Origin: Salarchaeum japonicum
GTDB lineage: Archaea; Halobacteriota; Halobacteria; Halobacteriales; Halobacteriaceae
Direction: 5' to 3'
Assembly (NCBI RefSeq): GCF_020614395.1
Contig: NZ_CP085324.1
Span: 351,564 to 415,563, forward strand
Length of the DNA: 64,000 bases
Part shown: positions 41,294 to 49,603 of the stretch, one piece after another
How positions within the stretch are numbered: position 1 is the first letter of the stretch
Layout: each line of letters begins with the position of its first letter
Notes under the pieces: generated by a model
What the model was told of the DNA's origin: nothing
The model's database searches: none
Seen by the model: the letters and a program-made list of their open reading frames with translations, nothing else
Translations under genes and position numbers: made by a program

Positions 41294-42310
41294 ATGGACT
41301 TCGACGAACGCGGCATCGTCCTCGGGTTTCTCGCCGCGCTCGCCGTGCTCGGCGGCCTCCTCTGGTTCGTCGGCTTCGACGACATCCTCGCCGCGCTCCG
41401 CCTCCTCGACCCCGCCGTCTTCCTCGCCATTGTCGCGCTCGGCGTCGTCTGGCTCGCCGCCTGGGGGCTCGCGCTCCGACGCGTTCTGGACAGCATCGGC
41501 GTCACCGCGAGCGCGCTCGACGCCTTCCTCCTCTACGCGTCCGCCGCGTTCGCGAACAACATCACGCCGTTCGGCCAGGCGGGCGGCGAACCGTTCAGCG
41601 CGCTCCTCATCTCCAGGGCCACCGGGAGCGACTACGAGGAGGGCCTGGCGGCCATCGCGAGCGTCGACACCCTGAACTTCATCCCGAGCCTCCTGCTCGC
41701 CATCCTCGGCCTCGCCTACTACACGCTCACGTACGCCGTCGCCGACCGCGTCCAACTCGTCTCCGCGGCCGTCGCCGCGCTCGCCGTCGCCCTCCCCGTC
41801 ACCGGCTATCTCGCCTGGCGGTACCGCGACCGCCTCAAAGCCGTGCTCGCCGGCGTTCTCGCGCCCGTACTCGGCCTGCTTTCGCGCGTCGTCCCCGGGT
41901 TCAGCGCGCCCGGTGCGAGCGTCCTCCGCGACCGCATCGCCGCGTTCTACCGCTCCATCGGCCGGGTCGCCGCGAATCGCCGCGACCTCGCGTTCGCGCT
42001 CGCGTACAGCACGCTCGGCTGGCTCGTCATGTGCCTCGCGCTCTACCTCACCCTCTGGGGGCTGGTGCCCGTCGCCGTGCCCGCCGCCATCGTCTTCGTC
42101 GTCGTTCCCGTCGCCACCATCGCGTCCGTCACCCCGCTCCCCGGCGGCGCGGGCGGCGTCGAGTTCGCCATCGTCCTCCTCCTCGTCCCCACCACGTCGA
42201 TGGACGCCGCCGCCGCCACCAGCGCCGCCCTCGTCTTCCGCGCCGCGACCTACTGGATACCCACCGTCATCGGCGGCGTCGCCGCCTTCCTCCTCGAAAG
42301 CCGAGCGTAG
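41294..42310 (+). CDS. UPF0104 / lysylphosphatidylglycerol-synthase-type transmembrane protein, second copy
   Basis: The 338-residue polytopic protein is a paralogue of the one at 1419-2432. Shared features are a start of similar length, FANNITPFGQAGGEPFSALL, IASVDTLNFIPSLLLAILG (IASVD... against ISSVD... in the other), and PLPGGAGGVEFAIVLL. It probably moves or shields a lipid. A GATTTACC element lies about 27-32 bases upstream, flanked by GGAGG/CCTCC (41257-41272). Confidence 0.86.
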   Translation: MDFDERGIVLGFLAALAVLGGLLWFVGFDDILAALRLLDPAVFLAIVALGVVWLAAWGLALRRVLDSIGVTASALDAFLLYASAAFANNITPFGQAGGEPFSALLISRATGSDYEEGLAAIASVDTLNFIPSLLLAILGLAYYTLTYAVADRVQLVSAAVAALAVALPVTGYLAWRYRDRLKAVLAGVLAPVLGLLSRVVPGFSAPGASVLRDRIAAFYRSIGRVAANRRDLAFALAYSTLGWLVMCLALYLTLWGLVPVAVPAAIVFVVVPVATIASVTPLPGGAGGVEFAIVLLLVPTTSMDAAAATSAALVFRAATYWIPTVIGGVAAFLLESRA

Positions 42311-42349
42311 AAAGCAAGCGTTTTACTTCGCGGACGAGAAACACCGGGC

Positions 42350-42805
42350 ATGGTAACTCTCTACGACGCCCCCGCCGACGAGCTCATCGACGAGCTCGCC
42401 GCGGAACTCGACGACCGACTCGACGAGCCCGACTGGGCCGAGTACGCGAAGACCGGCGCGGACCGCGAACTCCCGCCCGAGCAGGACGACTTCTGGGCGC
42501 GCCGCGCCGCCAGTCTCCTCCGCAAGGTCGCGACCGACGGCCCCGTCGGCGTCGAGCGCCTCAGCACCGAGTACGGCGGCACCCGCGACGGCTCCAACCG
42601 CTACCAGGTCGCCCCCTCGAAGACCGCGGACGCCTCGAAGAACGTCATCCGCACCATCCTCCAGCAGCTCGAAGACGAAGGCCTCGTCGAGGGCAAGGGC
42701 AGTGACGGCCGCGTCGTCACCGGCGACGGTCGCGCGCTCCTCGATGACACCGCGGGCGACGTCCTCGAACAGCTCGACCGCCCCGAACTCGAACGCTACG
42801 CGTAA
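42350..42805 (+). CDS. rps19e: 30S ribosomal protein S19e
   Basis: A 151-residue protein starts MVTLYDAPADELIDELA and has WAEYAKTGADRELPPEQDDFWARRAASLLRKV, TEYGGTRDGSNRY and ASKNVIRTILQQLEDEGLVE. These match archaeal S19e, a winged-helix ribosomal protein. A TTTTAC element lies 24-29 bases before the ATG, so the transcript is probably leaderless. Confidence 0.96.
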   Translation: MVTLYDAPADELIDELAAELDDRLDEPDWAEYAKTGADRELPPEQDDFWARRAASLLRKVATDGPVGVERLSTEYGGTRDGSNRYQVAPSKTADASKNVIRTILQQLEDEGLVEGKGSDGRVVTGDGRALLDDTAGDVLEQLDRPELERYA

Positions 42806-42873
42806 CTCGGTTTTCCGCGGTCACTCCCGTCGCTGTTTCTCCCGGCCGAGACTCCTCGTAGTCGCGAGACCGT

Positions 42874-43362
42874 TCAGGGCGTGTAGGAGAGTTCGCGGCG
42901 GACGACCATGACGTTGTAGTCCTGTTCGTTGGAGACGCGCGAGCCGACGCTCATCACGGGCGTGACGATGCGGCCTGCGTTCTCGCTCCCGATGAAGACG
43001 GTGGTGGCGTCGAGCCTGCGGGCGTGCCGGCGGATGTGTTGGCCGATAGCGCCCGCGCTGGTCGTGTCCGTGTACTCGTGCACGAAGTCGGCGTTCGGCG
43101 CGATCTCCGCGACGCGCTCCCGGAGGCGTTCGACGACGGTCTCGGGGTCGAACGGTTCGCCGTCGTCCAGCCAGCCCTTCCCGCGGGCGTACGAGGCGCG
43201 GCGCGGTACGACGGTCACGGCGGTGATGTCCGGCGGTTCCTCGCGGCTGGCGCGCTCTCGGACGGTGGGTGGGAGGTTGTCGAACCCGACTTCGTGGACG
43301 CGCGCGTTCACGAGCGCGGCGACAGACAGGCGCGAGCCATCGAACGGCACGACGAACGGCAT
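42874..43362 (-). CDS. Universal stress protein family (haloarchaeal)
   Basis: The 162-residue protein opens MPFVVPFDGSRLSVAAL, the UspA start, with a central DITAVTVVPRR strand and ends in IGQHIRRHARRLDATTVFIGSENAGR, then VMSVGSRVSNEQDYNVMVV. The ATP-binding G-2x-G-9x-G(S/T) motif is not clearly kept, so it may not bind ATP. Its role in stress response is inferred from the family. Confidence 0.85.
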   Translation of the reverse strand: MPFVVPFDGSRLSVAALVNARVHEVGFDNLPPTVRERASREEPPDITAVTVVPRRASYARGKGWLDDGEPFDPETVVERLRERVAEIAPNADFVHEYTDTTSAGAIGQHIRRHARRLDATTVFIGSENAGRIVTPVMSVGSRVSNEQDYNVMVVRRELSYTP

Positions 43363-43436
43363 ACGCGTCCTTCGCGTCCGGTTCGTATAGCCCCCTCGGT
43401 CGCCGGGGTTCCGGCGCGTTCGCCCCGTCCGTGGGG

Positions 43437-43994
43437 TTAGAACTCCGTGACTTTCGACTGGATGCGGCCGTCGTCGAAGTCGTCCTCGTCGTCGAGGAGG
43501 CGGGTGAGTTCCTCGCGGTTCACGTCGTCGCTCGCGTGGAGGAACGCGAGTTCGGTGAGGGAGAGCGATTCGCCCGCGCGGAGTTCGCGGAGGAGGGTGT
43601 CGGCGTCGAGCGCGTGGTAGGTGCGCTCGAAGGTGACGCGGGCGGCGCGGTCGTTCGCGGCTTCCGCGAGGTTGACTCCTTCGGAGAGCACGGTGTCGAA
43701 GGCGAGGTCGGTGTCCTGGACGCCGGCGTAGAGGAACGCCATCGCGGACACGAGGGCGTCGAAGGACTCGGTGCCGTCGCGTTCCCCGAGGCGTTTCTCG
43801 AAGACGAGTTCGCGGTCGCGCGCTCCCAGTCCGTCGAGCAGTACCTCGAAGTCGAGGAGGGCGTGTTCGACGCGGTCGCGGATTCTCGCGCGGGCGTTCC
43901 GTTCGGCTTGCGTGCTCCCCAGGTCGGCGTCACCGCGGAGGTACGCGCGGTCGGCCGCGGACAGCAGTCCGCGCGGGCGCTCTGACTCGGACAT
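43437..43994 (-). CDS. Conserved haloarchaeal protein, helical, unknown function
   Basis: A 185-residue, largely helical protein with RGLLSAADRAYLRGDADLGS near the N-terminus. This pattern, R-G-(I/L)-L-(S/T)-x-A-D-R-x-(F/Y)-L-x-G, is seen in several haloarchaeal families. The rest (ERNARARIRDRVEHALLDFEVL, EELTRLLDDEDDFDDG) is acidic. No catalytic motif. Its ATG lies in the left arm of a 9-bp inverted repeat and behind a strong TATA box (44036-44029 on the reverse strand). Confidence 0.7.
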   Translation of the reverse strand: MSESERPRGLLSAADRAYLRGDADLGSTQAERNARARIRDRVEHALLDFEVLLDGLGARDRELVFEKRLGERDGTESFDALVSAMAFLYAGVQDTDLAFDTVLSEGVNLAEAANDRAARVTFERTYHALDADTLLRELRAGESLSLTELAFLHASDDVNREELTRLLDDEDDFDDGRIQSKVTEF

Positions 43995-44056
43995 AATCCG
44001 TTATCGATTACAAAATTGGGTGCACACGTATATAAATAATTGGTTTAGGATTATGT
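43991..44056. promoter_or_regulatory. AT-rich divergent promoter flanked by a 9-bp perfect inverted repeat
   Basis: ACATAATCC (43991-43999) and GGATTATGT (44048-44056) are perfect reverse complements 48 bp apart. The left arm contains the reverse ATG of the 185-residue gene. Between them lies TATATAAA (44029-44036), well placed for that gene (TSS near 44007). The arms could be operator half-sites that hold the promoter in a loop. This is inferred. Confidence 0.5.
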
Positions 44057-44107
44057 CCTCTCTGTGGCTGGAGAACCCTTTTCCCGTCGGCGGGCGACCG
44101 CTCTGGT

Positions 44108-44872
44108 ATGTCTCAGGCAGCCAGCAGTCCGACCGACCCGAGCGTGCAGGCGGTCGTCCGCGCGGACGCGCTCCGCACCGCCGTCGCCACCGCCCGAAGC
44201 CTCGTCTCCGAGTGCCGCGTCCGCCTCGACTCCGACGGGTTGCTCGTCGCCGCGACCGACCCCGCGACCGTCGCGTCCGTCCGCGTCACCCTCGACGCCG
44301 CCGGGTTCGAACACTACGACGCCAGCGACACCACCGTCGGCATCGACCTCGACCGGCTCGCGGACGTGCTCGCGCTCGGCGACCCCGACGACCTCGTCTC
44401 ACTCACCATCGAGGACTCACGCGGCCTCCTCCACGTCGAACACGCCGACCTCCACTACACGCTCGGCCTCATCGACCCCGACGCCATCCGCGCCCCGCCC
44501 GACCCCGCGAAACTCGACTTCGACCACGCCGGTCGCCTCACCCTCGACGCCGCCTTCCTCTCCCGGGTCGTGGACGCCTCCGAGATGGTGTCCGACCACG
44601 TCACCCTCGAACTCGGCGCGGAGGGCTTGCGCGCCGTCGCGGACGGCGACACCGACACCGCCGTCGTCGAACACGACGCCGACCCCGAGACGACGGGCGA
44701 GGCGACCGCCATCTACTCGCTCTCCTACCTCGCCGACATCGTCGCCGTCCTCCCCAGCACGTCCGTCGCGGTCGCGCTCGGCGACGACCTCCCCGTCGAA
44801 CTCGACTACGACTTCCGGGACGACCACGGCCACGCCGAGTTCGTCCTTTCCCCCCGCCTCCGCCGCACGTAG
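44108..44872 (+). CDS. pcn: DNA polymerase sliding clamp PCNA (divergent)
   Basis: A 254-residue clamp-fold protein. PCNA landmarks are SECRVRLDSDGLLVAATDPATVASVRVTLDA, the mid segment DLHYTLGLIDPDAIR, SEMVSDHVTLEL, and the C-terminal VALGDDLPVELDYDF with EFVLSPRLRR. The ring tethers DNA polymerases, ligase and FEN1. An N-terminal extension of about 14 residues and the lack of a primase gene next door are unlike the common haloarchaeal pcn locus as I recall it. It could be the only clamp or a paralogue. TATA-like ACCCTTTT at 44076-44083 fits a near-leaderless start. Confidence 0.88.
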   Translation: MSQAASSPTDPSVQAVVRADALRTAVATARSLVSECRVRLDSDGLLVAATDPATVASVRVTLDAAGFEHYDASDTTVGIDLDRLADVLALGDPDDLVSLTIEDSRGLLHVEHADLHYTLGLIDPDAIRAPPDPAKLDFDHAGRLTLDAAFLSRVVDASEMVSDHVTLELGAEGLRAVADGDTDTAVVEHDADPETTGEATAIYSLSYLADIVAVLPSTSVAVALGDDLPVELDYDFRDDHGHAEFVLSPRLRRT

Positions 44873-44930
44873 CGGTACGGAATCGGTCGCGGTGACGAAC
44901 GGCGAGAGCGGTGTCTGTTCCGTCGCCGTC

Positions 44931-45048
44931 CGGCGCGGCGGAGCCGCGCCGCTTTTTCCCTCCAGCGTCAGAGTGACGCTCTGACTGGCTCCCCTCACTC
45001 CGCTCACGGGAACAGGTTTTTGGAGGAGCGGTGCGCGCGGAGCGCACC
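44931..45048. repeat. Three hairpins in the spacer after pcn
   Basis: The 234-bp spacer 44873-45106 contains no gene. First hairpin: CGGCGCGGC-GGA-GCCGCGCCG (44931-44951) followed by CTTTTT, a likely pcn terminator. Second: GTCAGAG (44967-44973) pairs with CTCTGAC (44979-44985), and GCGTCA/TGACGC offers an alternative stem; the flanks AGC and TGGCTC match the hairpin at 22370-22394. Third: GGTGCGC-GCGGA-GCGCACC (45030-45048). Confidence 0.6.
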
Positions 45049-45106
45049 CGACGAGAAAAAGGTGGGTGTGGAAAATCATTTGTCTCTGCGTCGAGTACAT
45101 TCGCGT

Positions 45107-45460
45107 ATGAGTCAGGACGACGAGGAGCGCTTGGAGGAGCTTCGACAGCAGAAGATGGAGAAGCTCAAGGAACAACAGCAGGGCGGCGGGCAGGCGAACC
45201 AGGAAGCCCAGCAGCAAGCCCAACAGCAGGCCGAACAGCAGAAGCAGGCGATGCTCCGCCAGTACCTCTCGGACGGCGCGCGCCGCCGCCTGAACTCGGT
45301 GCGGATGAGCAAGCCCGACCTCGCTGAGCGCGTCGAACAGCAGGTCGTGGCGCTCGGCCGGTCGGGCCGCATCCAGGACCAGCTCGACGAGGAGCAGATG
45401 AAGAGCCTGCTCCGCGAGCTGAAGCCGGACGAGCAGTCCTTCAACATCTCGCGCCGGTAG
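45107..45460 (+). CDS. DNA-binding protein of the PDCD5/TFAR19 family
   Basis: A 117-residue protein. The N-terminal half is a Gln-rich helix ([13 protein letters not shown], then [18 protein letters not shown]). The core three-helix bundle reads [49 protein letters not shown]. Archaeal members bind DNA and perhaps RNA; their role is not settled. The Gln-rich stretch is longer than I expect for the family. The next gene begins one base after its stop. Confidence 0.93.
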   Translation: MSQDDEERLEELRQQKMEKLKEQQQGGGQANQEAQQQAQQQAEQQKQAMLRQYLSDGARRRLNSVRMSKPDLAERVEQQVVALGRSGRIQDQLDEEQMKSLLRELKPDEQSFNISRR

Positions 45461-46051
45461 ATGGAGCTGGCGCTCCTCTACAGCGGGGGGAAGGACTCGA
45501 CGCTCGCAGCGCTGGTTCTCGAACGCTTCTACGACGTGACCCTGGTGACGGGGTCGTTCGGCGTGACCGACGACTGGCAGCACGCGCGGGACGCGGCCGA
45601 ACGCACGCCCTTCGAGTTCGAGCGCGTCGCCCTCGATAGGGAGGTCGCGATGGACGCCGTGGCGCAGATGGTTTCCGATGGATATCCCCGGAACGGCATT
45701 CAGCAGGTGCACGAGCACGCCCTCGAAGTGGTCGCGGAGATGGACGTGGACGCGGTGGCGGACGGGAGTCGGCGGGACGACCGCGTCCCCACCGTCTCGC
45801 GGGCGCAGGCGCAGAGCCTCGAAGACCGCCACGACGTGCACTACCTCTCCCCGCTCTCCGGGTTCGGGCGGGGCGCAATCGACGACATGGTCGCGGCGTC
45901 CCTCGACGTGGAGTCCGGGCCGAGCGAGACGCTCGAAAAGTCGGACTACGAGTCGGAGTTGCGCGAACTGCTCCGCGCGGAGTTCGCGGACGCGTCGGTC
46001 TCGGACGTGTTCCCCGACCACACGCAGACGCGGGTGCGGGACGTGCGGTAG
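45461..46051 (+). CDS. PP-loop ATP pyrophosphatase-family protein
   Basis: A 196-residue N-type ATP-pyrophosphatase fold. The PP-loop is LLYSGGKDSTLAAL (residues 5-18). Downstream are the segments ADGSRRDDRVPTVSRAQAQSLEDRH and YLSPLSGFGRGAIDD. Related proteins adenylate a substrate for sulfur or nitrogen transfer, for example in tRNA or diphthamide modification, but no such partner domain is present. Its position between PDCD5 and HisRS hints at a translation-linked role. Confidence 0.85.
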   Translation: MELALLYSGGKDSTLAALVLERFYDVTLVTGSFGVTDDWQHARDAAERTPFEFERVALDREVAMDAVAQMVSDGYPRNGIQQVHEHALEVVAEMDVDAVADGSRRDDRVPTVSRAQAQSLEDRHDVHYLSPLSGFGRGAIDDMVAASLDVESGPSETLEKSDYESELRELLRAEFADASVSDVFPDHTQTRVRDVR

Positions 46052-46127
46052 CGGCGTGAGACGGTAGCGGCGCGGGCGGCGACCGGAAGGCAGTGGTTTG
46101 AAGCGCGCGCCCGCCGAATCCCGGACT

Positions 46128-47423
46128 ATGTACGACCGCTTGAAGGGATTCAGGGACTTCTATCCGCGGGAGATGCGGGCGCGACGCGAAATCATCGACA
46201 CCGTCGAGGACGTGGCCGCCCGCTACGGCTTCCGGGAGGTCGGAACGCCCGCGCTCGAACGCACCCAGATGTACGTGGACAAGTCGGGCGAGGAGATCGA
46301 GGAGGAGCTCTACTCCTTCACCGACCGCGGGGGCCGCGACGTGGCGATGACGCCCGAACTCACGCCGACGGTCGCGCGGATGGTCGTCGCGAAACAGCAG
46401 GAGCTCTCGAAGCCCATCAAGTGGTACTCCACGCGGAGCTTTTGGCGGTACGAGGAACCCCAACAGGGCCGGTATCGGGAGTTCTATCAGACGAACGTGG
46501 ACATCTTCGGGTCGAGCGAGCCGACGGCGGACGCGGAGGTGTTGGCGGTCGCGGCGGACGCGCTCACCGGGCTCGGTCTCTCCCCCGAGGACTTCGAGTT
46601 CCGGGTGAGCCACCGCGACATCCTCTCCGGCCTGCTCGCGGCGTTCGGCGGCGACGTGGACACCACAGCGGCGATTCGCGCGGTGGACAAGTCGGATAAG
46701 ATCTCGCAGGTGGAGTTCTTCGACCACCTCGAAGCCGCGGGGCTCTCCCGCGGCGAGGCCGAGCAGTTCGCCGACCTCCTCGACGCGGACGACCTGGACG
46801 AACTCGTGGCGTTCGCGGGCGACGACGTGGCCGACGCCGTGGGGAACCTCCGCGCCGTCCTCGACGCCGCCGAAGACTTCGGCGTGCGCGAGTACTGCGA
46901 CATCTCCCTGGAGACCGCGCGCGGCCTCGACTACTACACGGGCGTCGTCTTCGAGTGCTTCGACAGCACGGGCGAGGTCAGTCGGAGCGTGTTCGGCGGC
47001 GGGCGCTACGACGACCTCATCGAGTCCGTCGGCGGTCAGCCCACGCCCGCTGTCGGGTTCGCGCCCGGCCACTCCACGCTCCCCCTGCTCTTGGAGCGCG
47101 CGGGCGTCCACCCGGACGAGGAACTCCGCACGGACTACTACGTCCTCTCTGTGGGCGACACCCGGGACGTGGCCGCTCGCGTCGCGCGCGACCTCCGCGA
47201 GCGCGGGAACGTCGTCGAGTCCGACGTGTCCGACCGGTCGTTCGGCGCGCAGATGAACTACGCCGACAGCGTGAACGCCGACACCGTCGTCATCGTCGGC
47301 GAGCGCGACCTCGAAGACGGCAACGTCACCGTGAAGGACATGGACTCGGGCGACCAGACCCAGGCTCCGGTCGAGGAGTTCCCGGGCGACTATTCGAGTC
47401 CGACGTACGACGACTTCGCGTAG
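46128..47423 (+). CDS. hisS: Histidyl-tRNA synthetase
   Basis: The 431-residue class II synthetase shows motif 1 around MYDRLKGFRDFYPREMRARREI, motif 2 STRSFWRYEEPQQGRYREFYQTNVDIFG, the histidine loop ARGLDYYTGVVFECFD, and motif 3 near FAPGHSTLPLLLERAG. An anticodon-binding domain occupies about 330-431. TATA-like TGGTTTGAAG lies about 25-34 bases before ATG 46128. The next gene starts one base after its stop. Confidence 0.97.
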   Translation: MYDRLKGFRDFYPREMRARREIIDTVEDVAARYGFREVGTPALERTQMYVDKSGEEIEEELYSFTDRGGRDVAMTPELTPTVARMVVAKQQELSKPIKWYSTRSFWRYEEPQQGRYREFYQTNVDIFGSSEPTADAEVLAVAADALTGLGLSPEDFEFRVSHRDILSGLLAAFGGDVDTTAAIRAVDKSDKISQVEFFDHLEAAGLSRGEAEQFADLLDADDLDELVAFAGDDVADAVGNLRAVLDAAEDFGVREYCDISLETARGLDYYTGVVFECFDSTGEVSRSVFGGGRYDDLIESVGGQPTPAVGFAPGHSTLPLLLERAGVHPDEELRTDYYVLSVGDTRDVAARVARDLRERGNVVESDVSDRSFGAQMNYADSVNADTVVIVGERDLEDGNVTVKDMDSGDQTQAPVEEFPGDYSSPTYDDFA

Positions 47424-48209
47424 ATGCGGGCGTTCCGGCTGGCGTACGACGGCACCCGGTATCGGGGGTTCCAGCGCCAGCCGCACGGCGACACCGTGGA
47501 GGACGCCATCTTTCGGGCGCTCCGCGCGCTCGACGTCTTCGAGGACGAGAAACCGGAGGGGTACGCGGCCGCGGGACGGACGGACGCCGGCGTCTCCGCC
47601 CGCGCCCAGACGGTCGGGTTCGAGAGCCCCGAATGGTTGACGCCGCGCGCGCTCAACGCCGAACTTCCGGACGCCGTGCGGGCGTGGGCGTTCGCGGACG
47701 CCCCCGACGGCTTCCACGCCACCCACCACGCACGATACCGCGAGTACGTCTACCACCTCCACGCGCCCGCCCTGGACGACGAACGCGCCCGCGAGGCCGC
47801 CCGATTACTCGCCGGCGAGCACGACTTCCACAACCTCACGTCGGACTCGAAGAACACCGAGCGGGACGTGTCGCTCTCCCTCAGTAGAGACGACGACTAC
47901 CTCGTGTTCACGGTACGCGCGGGCGGGTTCCCGCGCGGCCTCGTCCGCCGCCTCGCCGCCCTCGTCCGGGATGTCGGCGCGGGCGGGTCGCTCGACCGCG
48001 TGGAACGCGTGCTCTCACCGGAACCGCTCGACGGCCCGCTCGGCGTGCCGCCCGCGCCCGCTCACCCGCTCGTCCTCGCCGACGTGGGCTACGACCTCGA
48101 CTTCTCGCGGGACGACCGCGCGCTCGCGGACTGCCGCGAGACCTTCGCGTCGCTCGCGGTCGAACGCCGCACGCGAGCGCGGGTCGCGGACGCGCTCTAC
48201 CCCCAGTGA
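47424..48209 (+). CDS. truA: tRNA pseudouridine synthase A
   Basis: The 261-residue enzyme makes pseudouridine at tRNA positions 38-40. Motifs are FRLAYDGTRYRGFQRQPHG, the catalytic Asp in AAAGRTDAGVSARAQ, RYREYVYHLHA, and FTVRAGGFPRGLVRRLAALV. It abuts hisS and overlaps the convergent peptidase gene by 13 bp. Confidence 0.96.
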   Translation: MRAFRLAYDGTRYRGFQRQPHGDTVEDAIFRALRALDVFEDEKPEGYAAAGRTDAGVSARAQTVGFESPEWLTPRALNAELPDAVRAWAFADAPDGFHATHHARYREYVYHLHAPALDDERAREAARLLAGEHDFHNLTSDSKNTERDVSLSLSRDDDYLVFTVRAGGFPRGLVRRLAALVRDVGAGGSLDRVERVLSPEPLDGPLGVPPAPAHPLVLADVGYDLDFSRDDRALADCRETFASLAVERRTRARVADALYPQ

Positions 48210-49513
48210 GACGGCCAGATTTCCGCGGCCTTCATCCCCGGCCGCAGTCCCCGTGAGTCGAGGTCGTCGGCGAGCGCGTCCGCGTCCGGCCGCGGCACCG
48301 ACTCCCGGGTGAGCCGCTGGACGAGGAGCGCGGCGAGCATCCCGTGTTCGCGGACGTTCCGCGCGTCCGTCTTGTCCCACGTGTCGGCGTGCGTGTGCCC
48401 CCAGCCCCGACCGCGCTCCGGCGTCACCGAGTGCAGTTGCACCGCCGGTATCTCGCGCTTGAGGAACGGCCAGTGGTCGCTGAACGGGTGGAGCGCGCCC
48501 TCCACCCTGAGTTCGCGGCTCGCAGTGTTCGCGACCGAATCGAGCACGTCCTCGAACGCGGGCGTGCCGTGCGTGAACGCCCGCATCGTCCGATACCGGC
48601 CTGCGCCGTCCACGTTCACGACCGACCGAATCCTCTCGGCGTCGAGGCGGTCGGCGAGCGCGCTCGCGCCGAGCAGGCCGACTTCCTCGCCGCCGACGCT
48701 GACGACGCGAACGCGCGTGTCGAGATCGAGGTCGGCGAGGACGCGCGCCATCGCGACGACCGTGGCGACGCCGCAGCCGTTGTCGAGCGCGGCCTCCGCG
48801 ATGTCGTGGCCGTCGTGGTGCGCGAGCACGACCACCTCCTCGTCCGTGTCGGGGCCGAACACGCCCGTCGTGTTGTGCCCGTCTCCCGGTGCTGTGTCGG
48901 CGGAGACGGAGAGCGAGACCTCGCCGTCGCGGTCGGCGTACTCGCGCAGCCACGTCCCGGTCTCCGCGGAGACGCCGACCGCGGGGACGGCGGCCTCCCG
49001 GTCGAACCGGAGCGCGCCCGTCGGCGGCAACTGTCCCTGCTTGTGGTTCGCGAACACGAACGCGCTCGCGCCCGCCGCCACCGCGTGCCCGAACTTCTCC
49101 ATCCGGTGGTAGAGCCTGTCCATCCCGGGCGGCGTCTCCGTCGACGCCACCACGACCTTTCCCGCCACGTCCGCGGCTTCGATTTCTTCGGGCGTGCCGT
49201 GCCCCACGTCCACTAACTCGCCGTGCACGTCCCCGCTCGGCGAGTAGGGGAGCGCGAGCGCCTCGAACGACCGCTCCACGGGACTCGTGACGCCGAAATC
49301 GGTGTCTCCGCGCCGCCACGCGTTCATCTCGAACGATTCGACCGCGACGTTCCGTGCGCCCGCGTCCGCGAAGGCGTCCGCGACGAGTTCGGCGGCGCGG
49401 CGTTCGCCCGGTCGGCCGCTCATTCGGTCGCCGATTTCCGCGAGGTCGCGGAGGAAGGTTCCGGGGTAGTCGTCCGCCCACAGCCGTCCGAACGCCTCGG
49501 GAGTCTCGACCAT
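48197..49513 (-). CDS. M28-family zinc aminopeptidase-like protein
   Basis: A 438-residue protein. The zinc-site segments are VVLAHHDGHDIAEAALDNGCGVA and VGGEEVGLLGASALA, with VNVDGAGRYR and a C-terminal GWGHTHADTWDKTDARN. The insert at about 80-200 is a PA-type domain. No signal peptide is seen, so it probably acts in the cytoplasm. The natural substrate is likely short peptides. Confidence 0.9.
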   Translation of the reverse strand: MVETPEAFGRLWADDYPGTFLRDLAEIGDRMSGRPGERRAAELVADAFADAGARNVAVESFEMNAWRRGDTDFGVTSPVERSFEALALPYSPSGDVHGELVDVGHGTPEEIEAADVAGKVVVASTETPPGMDRLYHRMEKFGHAVAAGASAFVFANHKQGQLPPTGALRFDREAAVPAVGVSAETGTWLREYADRDGEVSLSVSADTAPGDGHNTTGVFGPDTDEEVVVLAHHDGHDIAEAALDNGCGVATVVAMARVLADLDLDTRVRVVSVGGEEVGLLGASALADRLDAERIRSVVNVDGAGRYRTMRAFTHGTPAFEDVLDSVANTASRELRVEGALHPFSDHWPFLKREIPAVQLHSVTPERGRGWGHTHADTWDKTDARNVREHGMLAALLVQRLTRESVPRPDADALADDLDSRGLRPGMKAAEIWPSHWG

Positions 49514-49603
49514 ACCCGGGGTGTCGCGCGCCCGCCCGAAAACTACTGCCCCCAGCGACCCGGTTTGCGAACGCTTAACAGGACTGACCGGTTGGATTCG
49601 GCC

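Noticed and set aside
43437..45460. Cluster around pcn as a defence or toxin-antitoxin island
   Set aside because: The genes are a conserved helical protein, a clamp, PDCD5 and a PP-loop protein; no nuclease, protease effector or antitoxin is present.
45441..47762. Reverse frame of 773 codons over hisS and truA
   Set aside because: It is an antisense shadow; HisRS and TruA are unbroken with all motifs.
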